A stretch of DNA of 64,000 nt from Bacillota bacterium (GTDB lineage: Bacteria > Bacillota > Clostridia > Lachnospirales > Lachnospiraceae). The stretch lies in assembly GCA_023409535.1 (NCBI GenBank), contig JAEYGZ010000013.1, forward strand, positions 189,966-253,965, written 5' to 3'. This document shows positions 1 to 9,542 of the stretch, piece after piece (within the stretch, counting starts at the first letter, position 1; each line of letters starts with the position of its first letter). The position numbers were made by a program, and so were the translations under genes. The notes under the pieces are model-generated. The model did no database searches and was not told where the DNA came from. It saw only the letters and a list, made by a program, of their open reading frames with translations.

Positions 1-89
1 TTTATGCAAGTTGTTGATATAGTTATATTACTAACGGAACGGCTTTCTGACCGTATCAATTAGGATACTTATATGGAGGAGGATTTACA

Positions 90-1478
90 ATGAAAAAGAA
101 ATTAGTTGCAGCATTAACAGCAGTTATCATGATTGCAACCTTATTTGCGGGTTGTTCAAAACAGCAGAATGATGCCCCAAAGGAAGGTACACCGGCAACA
201 GGTACGGCAACACAAGCTCCGGCTTCCAATGAAGGAACGGATAAGCCTGCGGAAGCAATTGTAACAGAGCCCACAGAACTGACTTATATTTTTGCAGATG
301 GTGACGAAGGCGCGAAAGCTGCCATGAGAGAAATCGTTGATAAGTTTAACGAAGCTAATCCGGATATTACTGTGAACATTGTGCCCGGTAACGGCGGAGC
401 CTACAATGAGTTATTAATCACGAAGGACAGTGTAGGCGAGTTTCCTGATGTTATGGAGATGAGAGATACCGCGGTTTATGTACGTGCAGGAAAGATTACT
501 CCCTTGCCGGAGGATATCGTAAGCTTGTTTAAAACAACAACGGCATTCAGCGATGCAGTATATACTGCTCCTCTGGCCGGTGAAAACACAAACGGCATCA
601 TTTATAACAAAGCATACTTTGATGAAAACGGATTTACGGAACCCGTAACTTATGATGAATTTCTTCAGCTATGCCAAAAGATTAAAGATAAGGGAGAGAT
701 GTCTCCGCTGGTAGTCGGCGGTTCCGACATCTGGCACATGGGCTTCTGGTTCCATAAGGTATATAATGACCAGGTGCTGAGTCAGGACCCGGATTTTATT
801 AAACATTGCTATGAAGGCACCAAGGATTTTTCAGATCCGGCTTTTAAAGCAACCTTTGAAGAATTGAAGAAGATTATGCAATATGCGCAGGATGGATGGG
901 TATCGACTCCGGATGCGCAGATTACAACATTTCTAGTAAATAATATGTCGGCCATGATGTATTCCGGAACACATATGTTCTCACAGATTACCGCAGCAGA
1001 CCCCAATTTTCAGATCGGATGGTTTGCAATTCCCAGTCCGGATGGCAAGACCCGCTTAGTTGGCGGCGGCGGTGTCGGAGGTCTTGCAATTTCAGCACAG
1101 GCTGCTCAGGATCCGAATAAGAAAGCTGCGGCGGAAGCTTTTATTAAGTTCTTCTTTGCACCTGAAAATTACAAGATATACTGTGAAAAGCTCAGTGCTA
1201 TCCCTGCTACGGTGGATGAACCGCAGTTGAACGTCTCAGAGGTATTCCAGGAAGTGATCGACGCGAACAATACTGCAGATGAGCTTGCTCCTATGTGGAA
1301 CGGACGCACCGGTGAGAATGAGCTGCCCCCTGATTTCAGAAACTTTACTTACAAGACTCTGGTTGAAGTTCTGTCAGATGTAAGAGATATCGATTCAGCC
1401 AGTGAGGAACTGAATAAAACCTGGAAGGTCAGCATGGAGAATTTTAATCCTGTAACCGGTACCGGAATTAGTAAATAA
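90..1478 (+). CDS. Carbohydrate ABC transporter substrate-binding lipoprotein
   Basis: Extracellular sugar-binding protein of an ABC importer (SBP family 1, 462 residues). The N-terminus is a lipoprotein signal: KKK, a hydrophobic stretch and lipobox LFAGC with Cys22 as lipidation site, followed by a Pro/Thr/Ala-rich linker. The body has the usual layout of this family, including the region near residue 170 that begins NGIIYNK. GGAGGAGG at 76-83 sets the ATG at 90. It is the first gene of an operon with two permeases. No ATPase gene lies nearby, as is common where a shared MsmX-type ATPase energises several importers. The substrate is not readable; the neighbouring GH43/GH88 genes suggest a plant oligosaccharide. 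Confidence 0.93.
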   Translation: MKKKLVAALTAVIMIATLFAGCSKQQNDAPKEGTPATGTATQAPASNEGTDKPAEAIVTEPTELTYIFADGDEGAKAAMREIVDKFNEANPDITVNIVPGNGGAYNELLITKDSVGEFPDVMEMRDTAVYVRAGKITPLPEDIVSLFKTTTAFSDAVYTAPLAGENTNGIIYNKAYFDENGFTEPVTYDEFLQLCQKIKDKGEMSPLVVGGSDIWHMGFWFHKVYNDQVLSQDPDFIKHCYEGTKDFSDPAFKATFEELKKIMQYAQDGWVSTPDAQITTFLVNNMSAMMYSGTHMFSQITAADPNFQIGWFAIPSPDGKTRLVGGGGVGGLAISAQAAQDPNKKAAAEAFIKFFFAPENYKIYCEKLSAIPATVDEPQLNVSEVFQEVIDANNTADELAPMWNGRTGENELPPDFRNFTYKTLVEVLSDVRDIDSASEELNKTWKVSMENFNPVTGTGISK

Positions 1479-1501
1479 GACACTGTAAAAAATTATTATG
1501 G

Positions 1502-1544
1502 AATCTCTCCCTCCCGGGGGAAGCCCCTGGAAGGAGAGATTTTT
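1502..1544 (+). terminator. Intercistronic terminator-like hairpin overlapping the permease RBS
   Basis: AATCTCTCC (1502-1510) pairs with GGAGAGATT (1533-1541), with an inner GGGG/CCCC stem at 1516-1527, and T's follow at 1540-1544. The right arm contains the AAGGAGAG ribosome-binding site of the downstream permease. The hairpin could both stop part of the transcripts after the binding-protein gene and mask the permease RBS, which would give more binding protein than permease. Confidence 0.75.
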
Positions 1545-1545
1545 A

Positions 1546-2466
1546 ATGAGAAATGCTTATAGAATGGAGCTTGCTATGAGAATGAGGAATCGTGTGAAGG
1601 TTGATAAAGTAGCAGTTGCATTTATTGCTCCCGCATTTATTTTATTCACCTTGTTTATTATTGTCCCGACAATATCCAGTATATACTATAGCTTTACCTC
1701 CTGGGACGGGATCAATCCAAATGTCAAATTTATCGGATTGGCAAATTATAAAGAGATTTTTACAAGTGCCAGATTTGGAAATGCATTGAAAAATACGGTT
1801 TTGTTAACGATTTTTATTTCTATCTTTGAGAATGCAATTGCATTAGGCTTAGCTTTAATCGTTGATAATGTAAGATGGTGGAAGAATTTATTCCGAAGTT
1901 CCTTTTATATTCCGGTATTAATTAGTGGTATTGTATCAGGTTTTATTTGGAAGATTATGTATAACTATAATTTTGGTACAATCAATTCAATTCTGAAAAT
2001 TACCGGTCTTGCGGATTTAAGACAGGACTGGTTGGGAAATACAGGGCTTACTCTTTCTATGATTGGTATGGTATTGATTTGGAAGGGTGCAGGCTATTAC
2101 ATGGTTATTTATTTAGCATCTTTACAAAGTGTTTCTCCCGAGCTGATCGAAGCGGCTCAGATTGACGGAGCAAATCCGTGGCACCGCTTTAAGTCCATTA
2201 CGTTACCTTTGATTTCGGGGGCATTCACAATTAATTTTACCTTATCCTTAATTAATGGTTTAAAGGTATTTGACCAGATTAATGTCATGACGGACGGCGG
2301 TCCGGGCTTTACAACAGAAACTTTGGTGTATCTGCTGTATAAGGCCGGCTTTAATGAAGGAAGGCAAGGCTTTGGTACTGCCGTGGGTATGATGCTTTTA
2401 TTCATCATTATCCTTCTGAATGCACTACAACAGAGGTTTTTGCGAAGTCGGGAGGTACAATTATAG
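1546..2466 (+). CDS. Carbohydrate ABC transporter permease, MalF type
   Basis: Inner-membrane permease subunit with about six helices. The binding-protein-dependent transport signature (EAA loop) is EAAQIDGANPWHRF near residue 205, which docks the ATPase. The ATG at 1546 is preferred over an in-frame ATG at 1498 because the earlier one lies in front of the hairpin and has no ribosome-binding site, while 1546 has AAGGAGAG just upstream. The stop (TAG) shares a base with the GTG of the next permease, so the two are translationally coupled. It forms the membrane channel with the next gene. Confidence 0.92.
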   Translation: MRNAYRMELAMRMRNRVKVDKVAVAFIAPAFILFTLFIIVPTISSIYYSFTSWDGINPNVKFIGLANYKEIFTSARFGNALKNTVLLTIFISIFENAIALGLALIVDNVRWWKNLFRSSFYIPVLISGIVSGFIWKIMYNYNFGTINSILKITGLADLRQDWLGNTGLTLSMIGMVLIWKGAGYYMVIYLASLQSVSPELIEAAQIDGANPWHRFKSITLPLISGAFTINFTLSLINGLKVFDQINVMTDGGPGFTTETLVYLLYKAGFNEGRQGFGTAVGMMLLFIIILLNALQQRFLRSREVQL

Positions 2467-3302
2467 TGAGCAGTCATAAGAAAATAAAAGCAAAGGATTT
2501 CATTCTTTTAGCGGCAACCATCATCCTGGCGGTTATATTTGTATATCCGGTCCTGTTTGCATTGTTTTCCGCTTTTAAAAGCAATGGAAGCATCCTTAAG
2601 AATCCGGTGGCATTGCCTTCTTCGCTTTATATACAGAATTTCCTGGATTTATTTAAGCAGTCGGATTTTGCGACAGCAATCTTCCACTCAATTCTGTTAA
2701 CAGTGATATCGGAGATATTAATCATCTGTATCGTACCAATGGCAGCCTATGGTATGGAAAGAAGAAAGAGCAAAGTAACATCCCTGGTATATACCTTCTT
2801 CTTATCCGGTATGATGATACCCTTCCAGCTGTATATGTTTCCGTTGTTTAAGGAAATGAAACTCTTTCATATGTTTGGTAATATGGTTGGGCCTGTCGTA
2901 TGTTACATCTCAGGCTCCATTGCCTTCGGCAGCCTGCTTTACTGCAGCTTCTTAAAGGGGATTCCTTTAGAAATAGAAGAAGCGGCTCAGATTGATGGGT
3001 GTACACCCTTTCAGACCTTCTGGAAAGTTACGTTTCCTCTGCTGGGACCATGCACAGGTTCCATGGTAATCCTGAACGGACTTGGTATCTGGAATGATTA
3101 TTTAATGCCATATCTGGTATTGCCCAGCGGAAAAGCCAAAACCATCACGGTTGAAATTGCCTCCTTTGTCGGACAATATACGGCAAGATGGGATATCGTA
3201 TTTGCAGGAACGGTAATTTCAATTGTACCTGCGCTGATTATCTTCGGCATGTTCCAAAAATATTTTGTGAAGGGCATTACCGCAGGAGCAGCAAAAGGGT
3301 GA
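2466..3302 (+). CDS. Carbohydrate ABC transporter permease, MalG type
   Basis: Second permease of the importer (278 residues). It has an N-terminal helix, about five further helices and the EAA loop motif EEAAQIDGCTPFQTFWKV near residue 175. It starts at a GTG that overlaps the previous stop by one base. The C-terminus ends in QKYFVKGITAGAAKG, typical of MalG-type permeases. It pairs with the upstream MalF-type protein. Confidence 0.92.
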   Translation: MSSHKKIKAKDFILLAATIILAVIFVYPVLFALFSAFKSNGSILKNPVALPSSLYIQNFLDLFKQSDFATAIFHSILLTVISEILIICIVPMAAYGMERRKSKVTSLVYTFFLSGMMIPFQLYMFPLFKEMKLFHMFGNMVGPVVCYISGSIAFGSLLYCSFLKGIPLEIEEAAQIDGCTPFQTFWKVTFPLLGPCTGSMVILNGLGIWNDYLMPYLVLPSGKAKTITVEIASFVGQYTARWDIVFAGTVISIVPALIIFGMFQKYFVKGITAGAAKG

Positions 3303-3313
3303 ACAGGTATACA

Positions 3314-3357
3314 AAAAGCGAACGTACAGCATGAATAAAGCAGGTACGTTTGCTTTT
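3314..3357 (+). terminator. Intrinsic terminator of the sugar ABC operon
   Basis: AAAAGCGAACGTAC (3314-3327) pairs with GTACGTTTGCTTTT (3344-3357) with a single G-T wobble and a 16-base loop. It lies 11 bases after the last permease and separates the importer from the kinase/regulator pair. Confidence 0.8.
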
Positions 3358-3413
3358 CCCGTATCAATATGCTATTCTAAGTCAATTGATAATCCTGAAG
3401 AAGGGCAGCGAAG

Positions 3414-5240
3414 ATGAAAAAGCGTGGAAGAAGTCTTAATCTGTATCAGAAGTTTACCATTACAATCATTGTCATTGGTTTAATTCCTATGCTGTTTTTA
3501 TCCACTTATATTGCAAACAGCATGATCAGGGACTATCGGGAAGCGCTTCGATCGCAGTATGAACAGGCAGCGGAATATGTCGCCAACAGCCTGGATGTTA
3601 TTTTAGATTCCTATAACTCAGTATCAAAAATGCCATATTATTATAATTATTCTGCGGCAGAAGGAATTGTGACAGACTATCGGGCTTCTGATAATCTGAG
3701 AAAGATTATTTTTGGGATCGGACACGATACAGAGCATATGGAACAACAGCGATATGATGATATGCAGAAGTTTTTAAAATATGTTGTCAGTGTAGACGGA
3801 TATATTAACAGCGCACACTTTATTGCCATGGATACGGATGGATCGGAGCTTGATTTTCATTACAGTTATTATAGTACTTATTTTAAGAACGAAGCCCTAT
3901 TTAAAACTCTTACCGGTTATTCTGCTTTTGATATCAAAAGCAATCAGATGATATTGATTCCAACCCATCAGACAGGGTATTTCAGCGGCTTATCAGAGCC
4001 GGTGTTTACAATTGCACGTAATTATTTTGATCTCCGGGGAGGAGTCGGTAATACACCATATATCGGAACGTTTTTTCTGGATGTCAGTATCAACAAATTG
4101 GATCAACTGTTTCGCACCATAAAATTCAGCGGTAATGAGCAGTTCTATGTGATGAATGACCAGGGAAGCTGCTTCTACAGCAGCAGTATGGACAAGAATG
4201 ATGTCGGTTTTCCGGAAGGCTTATCAGAGATCAAAGAAACGGAAGATCAGCTGGTGATCAGTACAAAGCTGAATGATTACGGGTTAAAGGTAATGGCAGT
4301 AATCAATACCCGGGATGCATTTTCAGGCATTCGAAACAAGCAGCAGATGATGTATGTATTTCTGGGGGCTTCCATCCTTGCATTAATGGGGAGTTCCGTA
4401 TTTTTTTCAAAGCGGTTGACACGCCCCATCCATGAAATGATGGAAAACATGGCCAAATTAGAGAATGGTATTTTTGAAATACAGATTCCGGTTCGCTCTA
4501 ATGACGAGATCGGTATCCTGGCACAGAGATTTAATCAAATGAGCGCGGATTTAAAGAATTACATCAATCAGTCTTATGTTGCACAGATCAAGCAGAATGA
4601 AGCGGAACTTACCGCATTGAAATCACAAATATACCCTCATTTTCTGTACAATACGCTGGAGATTATACGGATGACGGCATTAGAGGATCAATCCGATAAG
4701 GTGCCGAATATGATTGAAGCTTTGGCGCAGCAGATCCGGTATTTGATTGGTCCGATGCAGGATATGGTGCCGTTGGAAAAGGAATTGGATATCGTTCGTA
4801 AGTATGTTTATCTTTTGAATTGCAGAATCGCCGGTAAGGTACAGCTGGTTGTCAATGCCCGTGAGACCTCTAAAATCATGGTTCCGAAATTAATATTACA
4901 GCCGATTATTGAAAATGCCTATGTACATGGTCTGAAACCCAAGAAGGGGAACGGCAGTATTATGGTGGAGGTAACAACTTATGAGGAGATGCTGGAATTG
5001 ACCGTAATGGACAATGGTGTGGGCATGAATGAGGAAGAAATGAGCGAGATACAGACACTGCTGGAAGGAGAAGAGCCCGGGATCAAGAATGAGTATAACT
5101 GGCAAAGTATCGGTTTGAAAAATGTGCATGACAGAATACGATTTTTATATGGGGAGCAATATGGAATTAAGATTTCCAGTACAAAATCGGTTGGAACGAT
5201 AGTAAGAATACTGATGCCTTATTCACTTATGGAGGAGTAA
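3414..5240 (+). CDS. YesM-like sensor histidine kinase
   Basis: Membrane sensor kinase (608 residues) of the LytS/YesM class. There is a helix at about 15-35, a large extracellular sensor region to about 315, a second helix (MMYVFLGASILALMGSSVFF), a HAMP region, then the His_kinase motif YPHFLYN near residue 405 with the phospho-acceptor His. The ATPase N-box LQPIIENAYVHG lies near 493 and DNGVGM near 540. It is followed directly by its response regulator (stop at 5240, start at 5241). It probably senses the sugar handled by the preceding ABC importer. Confidence 0.93.
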   Translation: MKKRGRSLNLYQKFTITIIVIGLIPMLFLSTYIANSMIRDYREALRSQYEQAAEYVANSLDVILDSYNSVSKMPYYYNYSAAEGIVTDYRASDNLRKIIFGIGHDTEHMEQQRYDDMQKFLKYVVSVDGYINSAHFIAMDTDGSELDFHYSYYSTYFKNEALFKTLTGYSAFDIKSNQMILIPTHQTGYFSGLSEPVFTIARNYFDLRGGVGNTPYIGTFFLDVSINKLDQLFRTIKFSGNEQFYVMNDQGSCFYSSSMDKNDVGFPEGLSEIKETEDQLVISTKLNDYGLKVMAVINTRDAFSGIRNKQQMMYVFLGASILALMGSSVFFSKRLTRPIHEMMENMAKLENGIFEIQIPVRSNDEIGILAQRFNQMSADLKNYINQSYVAQIKQNEAELTALKSQIYPHFLYNTLEIIRMTALEDQSDKVPNMIEALAQQIRYLIGPMQDMVPLEKELDIVRKYVYLLNCRIAGKVQLVVNARETSKIMVPKLILQPIIENAYVHGLKPKKGNGSIMVEVTTYEEMLELTVMDNGVGMNEEEMSEIQTLLEGEEPGIKNEYNWQSIGLKNVHDRIRFLYGEQYGIKISSTKSVGTIVRILMPYSLMEE

Positions 5241-6758
5241 ATGATCAGAATGATTATAGCGGATGACGAACCCGTGATTACGAGGGGAATAAAAAAACTG
5301 GTAAATTGGCAAAGCCTCGGAATTGATATTATCGGTGACTACGCGGACGGTAAGAAGGCTTTGGACGGGATTCTGACGCATAAACCTGACGTGGCACTGC
5401 TAGATATAGCAATGCCGGGAAGGAATGGTATCGACATTTTAAAAGAATGCAAAAGCCTTGGGGTAAAGACCCAGATCATATTTATCAGTGGCTTTCAGGA
5501 TTTTGAATATGCAAAGGCGGCGCTTCATTATGGCGCTGTGGATTATCTTTTGAAACCGGTGCTTCGAGAGGAACTGCTGAATTCGATTGAAAAATGTATG
5601 ACTTCTATTCCCGGGTCTCCTAAGGAGATGTTTTTAAGCGACGGGGAATCAGAACCGGAGGTTGATTATGGGAAACTCATCGAACCGGAACGCTGCTTTT
5701 ATACTCCGGTCTATGCGGAAGTACTTTATCAAACGGAGGAGGATCCGCAATTAAGAAAACTTGTGAACTTTTCCTTGATCAGCTTTCTTGAGGAATATCT
5801 TTCTGAGAAAATGATCGGGATTACCTTCCTAAAAAAAGAGCATATTGTCATCGTAATAAAAAGTACTGATTCTGATAAGGAGAAGTGTTTGCGTTTAGTA
5901 GAAGAGATCAGTCACCAAGCCAAGGAAGCCGCCGGCCATCAAATTGCTTTTATCATCGGTTTGCAGGTTGCAAATATGCGTGAAATTCCGAACGCCTTTG
6001 AGCAATGTCTCGCCATGAAGGGATACTTGTTCTTTGCGGATCAGTTGCCAAACGCTATCGTAAGGACTCATGAGCCGGTTTTTCATGAAGTCCAAGCTGA
6101 CCGGTTCGGCGAAGTACGGGAAAAGCTGCTGGATGCGGTAATCGGCTTGAATCTGGCAGAATTTGAGCGGTATTATTCACAGTTTGGAAAATTGGTATGC
6201 AGAATGGCAGACGGGAAAAAAGAGGATGCGTGCTTTTATTTCTGTACCGCAATCCGTCATCTGGACGAGAAAATTGTTACGATGGGAATATCGGGGTGTA
6301 ATCCTGAAATGAAGGATTTATTGGAGAAGGGACGAAAATGCATTTGCTATAGTGAAATGCTGGTTTGTTACTATAAAGTCTATCGGGATTATTTGGAACA
6401 TGTTCAACAAACCATCGCAAGCAGTGATAAACAAAATATTATTAAGGCAAAAGACTACATTGAAAAGCATTATAAGGAAGATTTGACCTTGGGAATACTG
6501 GCGGCTGAAGTTCATATGAATCCTTATTATTTCAGCAGCTTTTTTAAGAAAAGCGCGGGAGAGAACTTTAAGGATTATGTAAATAAGGTCAGAATTCAAC
6601 ACGGGATATCCTGCCTTATATCAACAAATATGAAGGTGACGGAGATTGCGCATGAAATAGGTTTTCATGATGCCAGAGCATTTACCGAGATATTTCAGCG
6701 GCTGTATCATGAAACACCGGGCGCATATCGGAAAAGGGTTCGAATGGGTTCGTTATAG
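5241..6758 (+). CDS. YesN-like response regulator with AraC DNA-binding domain
   Basis: Response regulator (505 residues). The N-terminal receiver has the acidic pocket ADDE, phospho-acceptor Asp in LLDIAMPGRNG near 55 and the conserved Lys in LLKPV. A variable middle region follows. The last ~100 residues hold an AraC double helix-turn-helix (YFSSFFKKSAGENFKDYVNKVR ... IAHEIGFHDARAFTEIF). It is partner of the kinase just upstream and likely activates the adjacent importer and hydrolases. Its 3' end overlaps the convergent AraC gene by 6 bases. Confidence 0.93.
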   Translation: MIRMIIADDEPVITRGIKKLVNWQSLGIDIIGDYADGKKALDGILTHKPDVALLDIAMPGRNGIDILKECKSLGVKTQIIFISGFQDFEYAKAALHYGAVDYLLKPVLREELLNSIEKCMTSIPGSPKEMFLSDGESEPEVDYGKLIEPERCFYTPVYAEVLYQTEEDPQLRKLVNFSLISFLEEYLSEKMIGITFLKKEHIVIVIKSTDSDKEKCLRLVEEISHQAKEAAGHQIAFIIGLQVANMREIPNAFEQCLAMKGYLFFADQLPNAIVRTHEPVFHEVQADRFGEVREKLLDAVIGLNLAEFERYYSQFGKLVCRMADGKKEDACFYFCTAIRHLDEKIVTMGISGCNPEMKDLLEKGRKCICYSEMLVCYYKVYRDYLEHVQQTIASSDKQNIIKAKDYIEKHYKEDLTLGILAAEVHMNPYYFSSFFKKSAGENFKDYVNKVRIQHGISCLISTNMKVTEIAHEIGFHDARAFTEIFQRLYHETPGAYRKRVRMGSL

Positions 6759-7550
6759 ATGCGCCGTCTTAAAGATGCTGCGATATCCGGAGGGAGTCAG
6801 GCCTTCCGTCTTTTTAAATTGACGCATAAAATGAAGTTCATTCTCATAACCGCATAGTTCGGATATGGATCTGATTGCCATATCTGTGGTAGACAGATAG
6901 AATTTTGCTCGTTCCAACCGGGCCAGTATAATTTCCTGCATGCAGGTAATCCCGAACAAATCTTTATATAAATGCTGAAAATAAGAGGGACTCATATTCA
7001 CATGCCTTGCCATGGAAGCAACGGTCCATTTTTTATTCGGTGCATTATGAATGTTAATGCGTAACTGGTTCATGAGCATATAATGCTTATGATTTGCAGG
7101 ATAGGATAGCTTCGATACGGAGATCAGATGGTCAAGCTGATACAATAATATGTGCATGAGAGAATCCTGTATCCGTTCTTTATGAATGGAATTATTATGA
7201 TTTTCCTGAACCATCATTCGAACATAATTAGACAGGGTATTTAAACCGGGTAAATCGATTGGTCTGTTTAGCGGGATACTTAATGCCTGCACGAGGGAAG
7301 GCTCATCGATAAAGTCAAAATGAATCCAGTCATCATTATACGAGGGTTGATTACTGCCATAATGAACATAAGTATTGCGGTCAAAGAGTATCGCCATATT
7401 CGGATTTGTTGGGAGAAGCTTTCCCTCAATCTCAAAATAGGCTTCTGTTTTTACCAGCAGCAGAATGTAATTTGGTACACCTGTTTTTCTGATCATTTCA
7501 AATTTGGTTTTGTGCATTGAATCATGTCCGCAATGTAAAATAGCTATCAT
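6753..7550 (-). CDS. AraC family transcriptional regulator
   Basis: 265 residues: an N-terminal cupin-like ligand-binding half with sequence such as HYGSNQPSYNDDWIHFDF, and a C-terminal AraC HTH pair from about 160 (VASMARHVNMSPSYFQHLYK and SISELCGYENELHFMRQFKK). It is divergent from the GH43 gene, with 332 bases between the two start codons. This gap holds one copy of an element that recurs before the GH88 gene, so this protein is the natural candidate regulator of both enzymes. The ligand is unknown. Confidence 0.9.
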   Translation of the reverse strand: MIAILHCGHDSMHKTKFEMIRKTGVPNYILLLVKTEAYFEIEGKLLPTNPNMAILFDRNTYVHYGSNQPSYNDDWIHFDFIDEPSLVQALSIPLNRPIDLPGLNTLSNYVRMMVQENHNNSIHKERIQDSLMHILLYQLDHLISVSKLSYPANHKHYMLMNQLRINIHNAPNKKWTVASMARHVNMSPSYFQHLYKDLFGITCMQEIILARLERAKFYLSTTDMAIRSISELCGYENELHFMRQFKKTEGLTPSGYRSIFKTAHL

Positions 7551-7614
7551 GGATAGTCACCTCACGAAAGAAAATATTGTGTTTGCTGCAGCTTCATAAT
7601 TAAGTTCATATTTA

Positions 7615-7690
7615 TAGCAGAATAGATCAGTTAATCACATTCTAGTGTATTGTGTGGATATTGTCAAAAGATTATTATGAGGCATAGACT
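7615..7690 (+). promoter_or_regulatory. Upstream element copy 1 (GH43)
   Basis: This stretch aligns almost base for base with 9543-9620 upstream of the GH88 gene. Shared blocks include AGCAGAATA, TCAGTT, ATTGTG followed by GGAT, TCAAAAG and TTAT, ending in TAGACT here and TAGAAT there, which could be -10 boxes. Such conservation outside coding sequence suggests a shared operator plus promoter. The regulator is inferred to be the divergent AraC protein. Confidence 0.6.
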
Positions 7691-7770
7691 GCTCAAACGC
7701 ATAGAGTGTAAAAAATAATAGATAAGGGAGACGTAAAAATGGATTTTGTTGTGATTTTGAAGCTAATCCG

Positions 7771-7893
7771 ATGAATGAAGTAAGAATAATGAAATCAACG
7801 GATGGTCTGATCAGCTATAGAAGACAGGGATCGGGAAAGCAGCGATATTCCTTTATTGACGCAAGGCAGAAGGAGAATCAACATGGCAAATAA
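7771..7893 (+). other. Short leader ORF overlapping the GH43 start
   Basis: A 40-codon frame (start MNEVRIMKST) whose TAA at 7891-7893 overlaps the GH43 start by 11 bases. It begins in an ATGA overlap with an 11-codon frame at 7739-7774 that has its own GGGAG box (7726-7730). No family was recognised. It may be translated leader peptides coupling to GH43, or chance. Confidence 0.3.
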
Positions 7894-9496
7894 AATAACG
7901 AATCCTATATTGCGGGGCTTTCATCCGGATCCTTCCATCCTCCGGGTTGAGGACGATTATTACATTGCGACCTCAACCTTTGAATGGTGGCCCGGAGTGC
8001 GAATCCATCATTCCAGGGATCTCGTCCACTGGAGGGTGCTTACCCATCCCCTGAACAGAGTATCCCAGCTGGACCTAAGAGGGGTAGGAGCATCCCAGGG
8101 GATATGGGCACCATGCCTGACTTATGACAAAGGTACCTTTTATTTAGTTTATACCGTAGTGAAAGCCTTTTACTGCAATATGTATGATACCCATAATTAT
8201 CTCGTGACAGCAACCGATATCATGGGGCCCTGGTCGGATCCAATTCCCTTGAATAATTTTGGCTTTGATCCTTCTCTGTTTCATGATGAGGACGGGAGAA
8301 AATACATGGTCAGCATGGTTACGGATCACCGCATCCCGAAAAAATATGTCGGCAGACTGGTACTCCAGGAGTATTCCCATGAGAAAAAATGCATGATTGG
8401 GGAGGAAAAGGAAATCTATCAGGCAGACCGGATCTTTCTGGAAGGTCCCCATATCTTCAAACGAGGGGAATATTATTACTTATTTACAGCAGATACCGGA
8501 ACCGGCGAGGGGCATGGTCAATCCATTCAGCGGTCCGGATCAATTTGGGGACCTTATGAATGGTATGAAGGGAACTCTATTTTAACCGCCAGAAACAACC
8601 CGGAGCTGCTGTTACAAAAGTCAGGGCACTGTGATTTGGTGGAGACGCAGACAGGACAGTGGTATGCGGTTCATCTGTGCGGCCGTGCCCTTGAGAGGCG
8701 CAATCCTGAGGGTGTGAGGTTTGGCGGCTGCAGGCGTTATACCCTGGGCCGCGAGACTGCCATCCAGAAGATGAGATGGACCGGGGATGACTGGCTGGTA
8801 CTGGCAAACGGAACGAACCTGCCGGAGGTTGAAGTGGAAGCACCGGATTTACCTGAGTACCTGTTTCCGGAGAAGGCGGACCGGGATGAGTTTAATTTGG
8901 AGGCGCTGGATATCGAATATCAATCCTTAAGAATACCGCTGACGGAGACTCATTATTCCCTGACGGCACGACCGGGTTACCTAAGACTGTATGGAAGATC
9001 AGGTCTGGCATCAAAGTTTGATCAAAGTCTGCTTGTAAGAAGATGGACGGAATTTAAGTTTGAAGCCAGTACCTGCCTGGAATATGAGCCAACGGTATTT
9101 AAGAACATGGCCGGCTTAATCTGTATGTATGACAATGACAATTATTATTATCTGCATGTTACCCATGAGGAGGATATGGGCAGATGTATTTCCATCCTGA
9201 CGGCTGAAAATAAGAAATATGAGTATCCAATTGGATTTCTGCCGCTGGATGGCTCAGACAGAGTATATCTTAAGGTGTCAGTGGATCATGATAAGCTTCA
9301 ATTCTATTATAGCACGGCGGGCGAAGAAGGTTATCGCAAGATAGGTCCTGTTTTGGATGCAAGCATATTATCGGACGAAGCCTGTGAGGAAGGCTGGTTC
9401 ACAGGGGCAATGGCAGGCATCTGCTGTCAGGACCTCACCGGATTTGGAACCTATGCTGATTTTGATTATTTTGAATATAAAGCGAAAGAATTATAA
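7883..9496 (+). CDS. Glycoside hydrolase family 43 (beta-xylosidase/arabinofuranosidase type)
   Basis: Cytoplasmic GH43 enzyme (537 residues, no signal peptide) expected to trim xylose or arabinose from imported oligosaccharides. The five-bladed propeller occupies about 1-310: catalytic base Asp16 in FHPDPS, pKa-modulating Asp near 129 in FDPSLFHDEDG, general acid Glu near 187 in LEGPHIF. The C-terminal ~200 residues form a beta-sandwich as in XynB-type enzymes. ATG 7883 has AGAAGGAG at 7868-7875; a TTG at 7856 in frame lacks one. Exact specificity cannot be set from sequence. Confidence 0.92.
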   Translation: MANKITNPILRGFHPDPSILRVEDDYYIATSTFEWWPGVRIHHSRDLVHWRVLTHPLNRVSQLDLRGVGASQGIWAPCLTYDKGTFYLVYTVVKAFYCNMYDTHNYLVTATDIMGPWSDPIPLNNFGFDPSLFHDEDGRKYMVSMVTDHRIPKKYVGRLVLQEYSHEKKCMIGEEKEIYQADRIFLEGPHIFKRGEYYYLFTADTGTGEGHGQSIQRSGSIWGPYEWYEGNSILTARNNPELLLQKSGHCDLVETQTGQWYAVHLCGRALERRNPEGVRFGGCRRYTLGRETAIQKMRWTGDDWLVLANGTNLPEVEVEAPDLPEYLFPEKADRDEFNLEALDIEYQSLRIPLTETHYSLTARPGYLRLYGRSGLASKFDQSLLVRRWTEFKFEASTCLEYEPTVFKNMAGLICMYDNDNYYYLHVTHEEDMGRCISILTAENKKYEYPIGFLPLDGSDRVYLKVSVDHDKLQFYYSTAGEEGYRKIGPVLDASILSDEACEEGWFTGAMAGICCQDLTGFGTYADFDYFEYKAKEL

Positions 9497-9542
9497 AAAA
9501 TTCTTTTTATGATATTGTATCGAATTTATGTTAGAGCAACAA

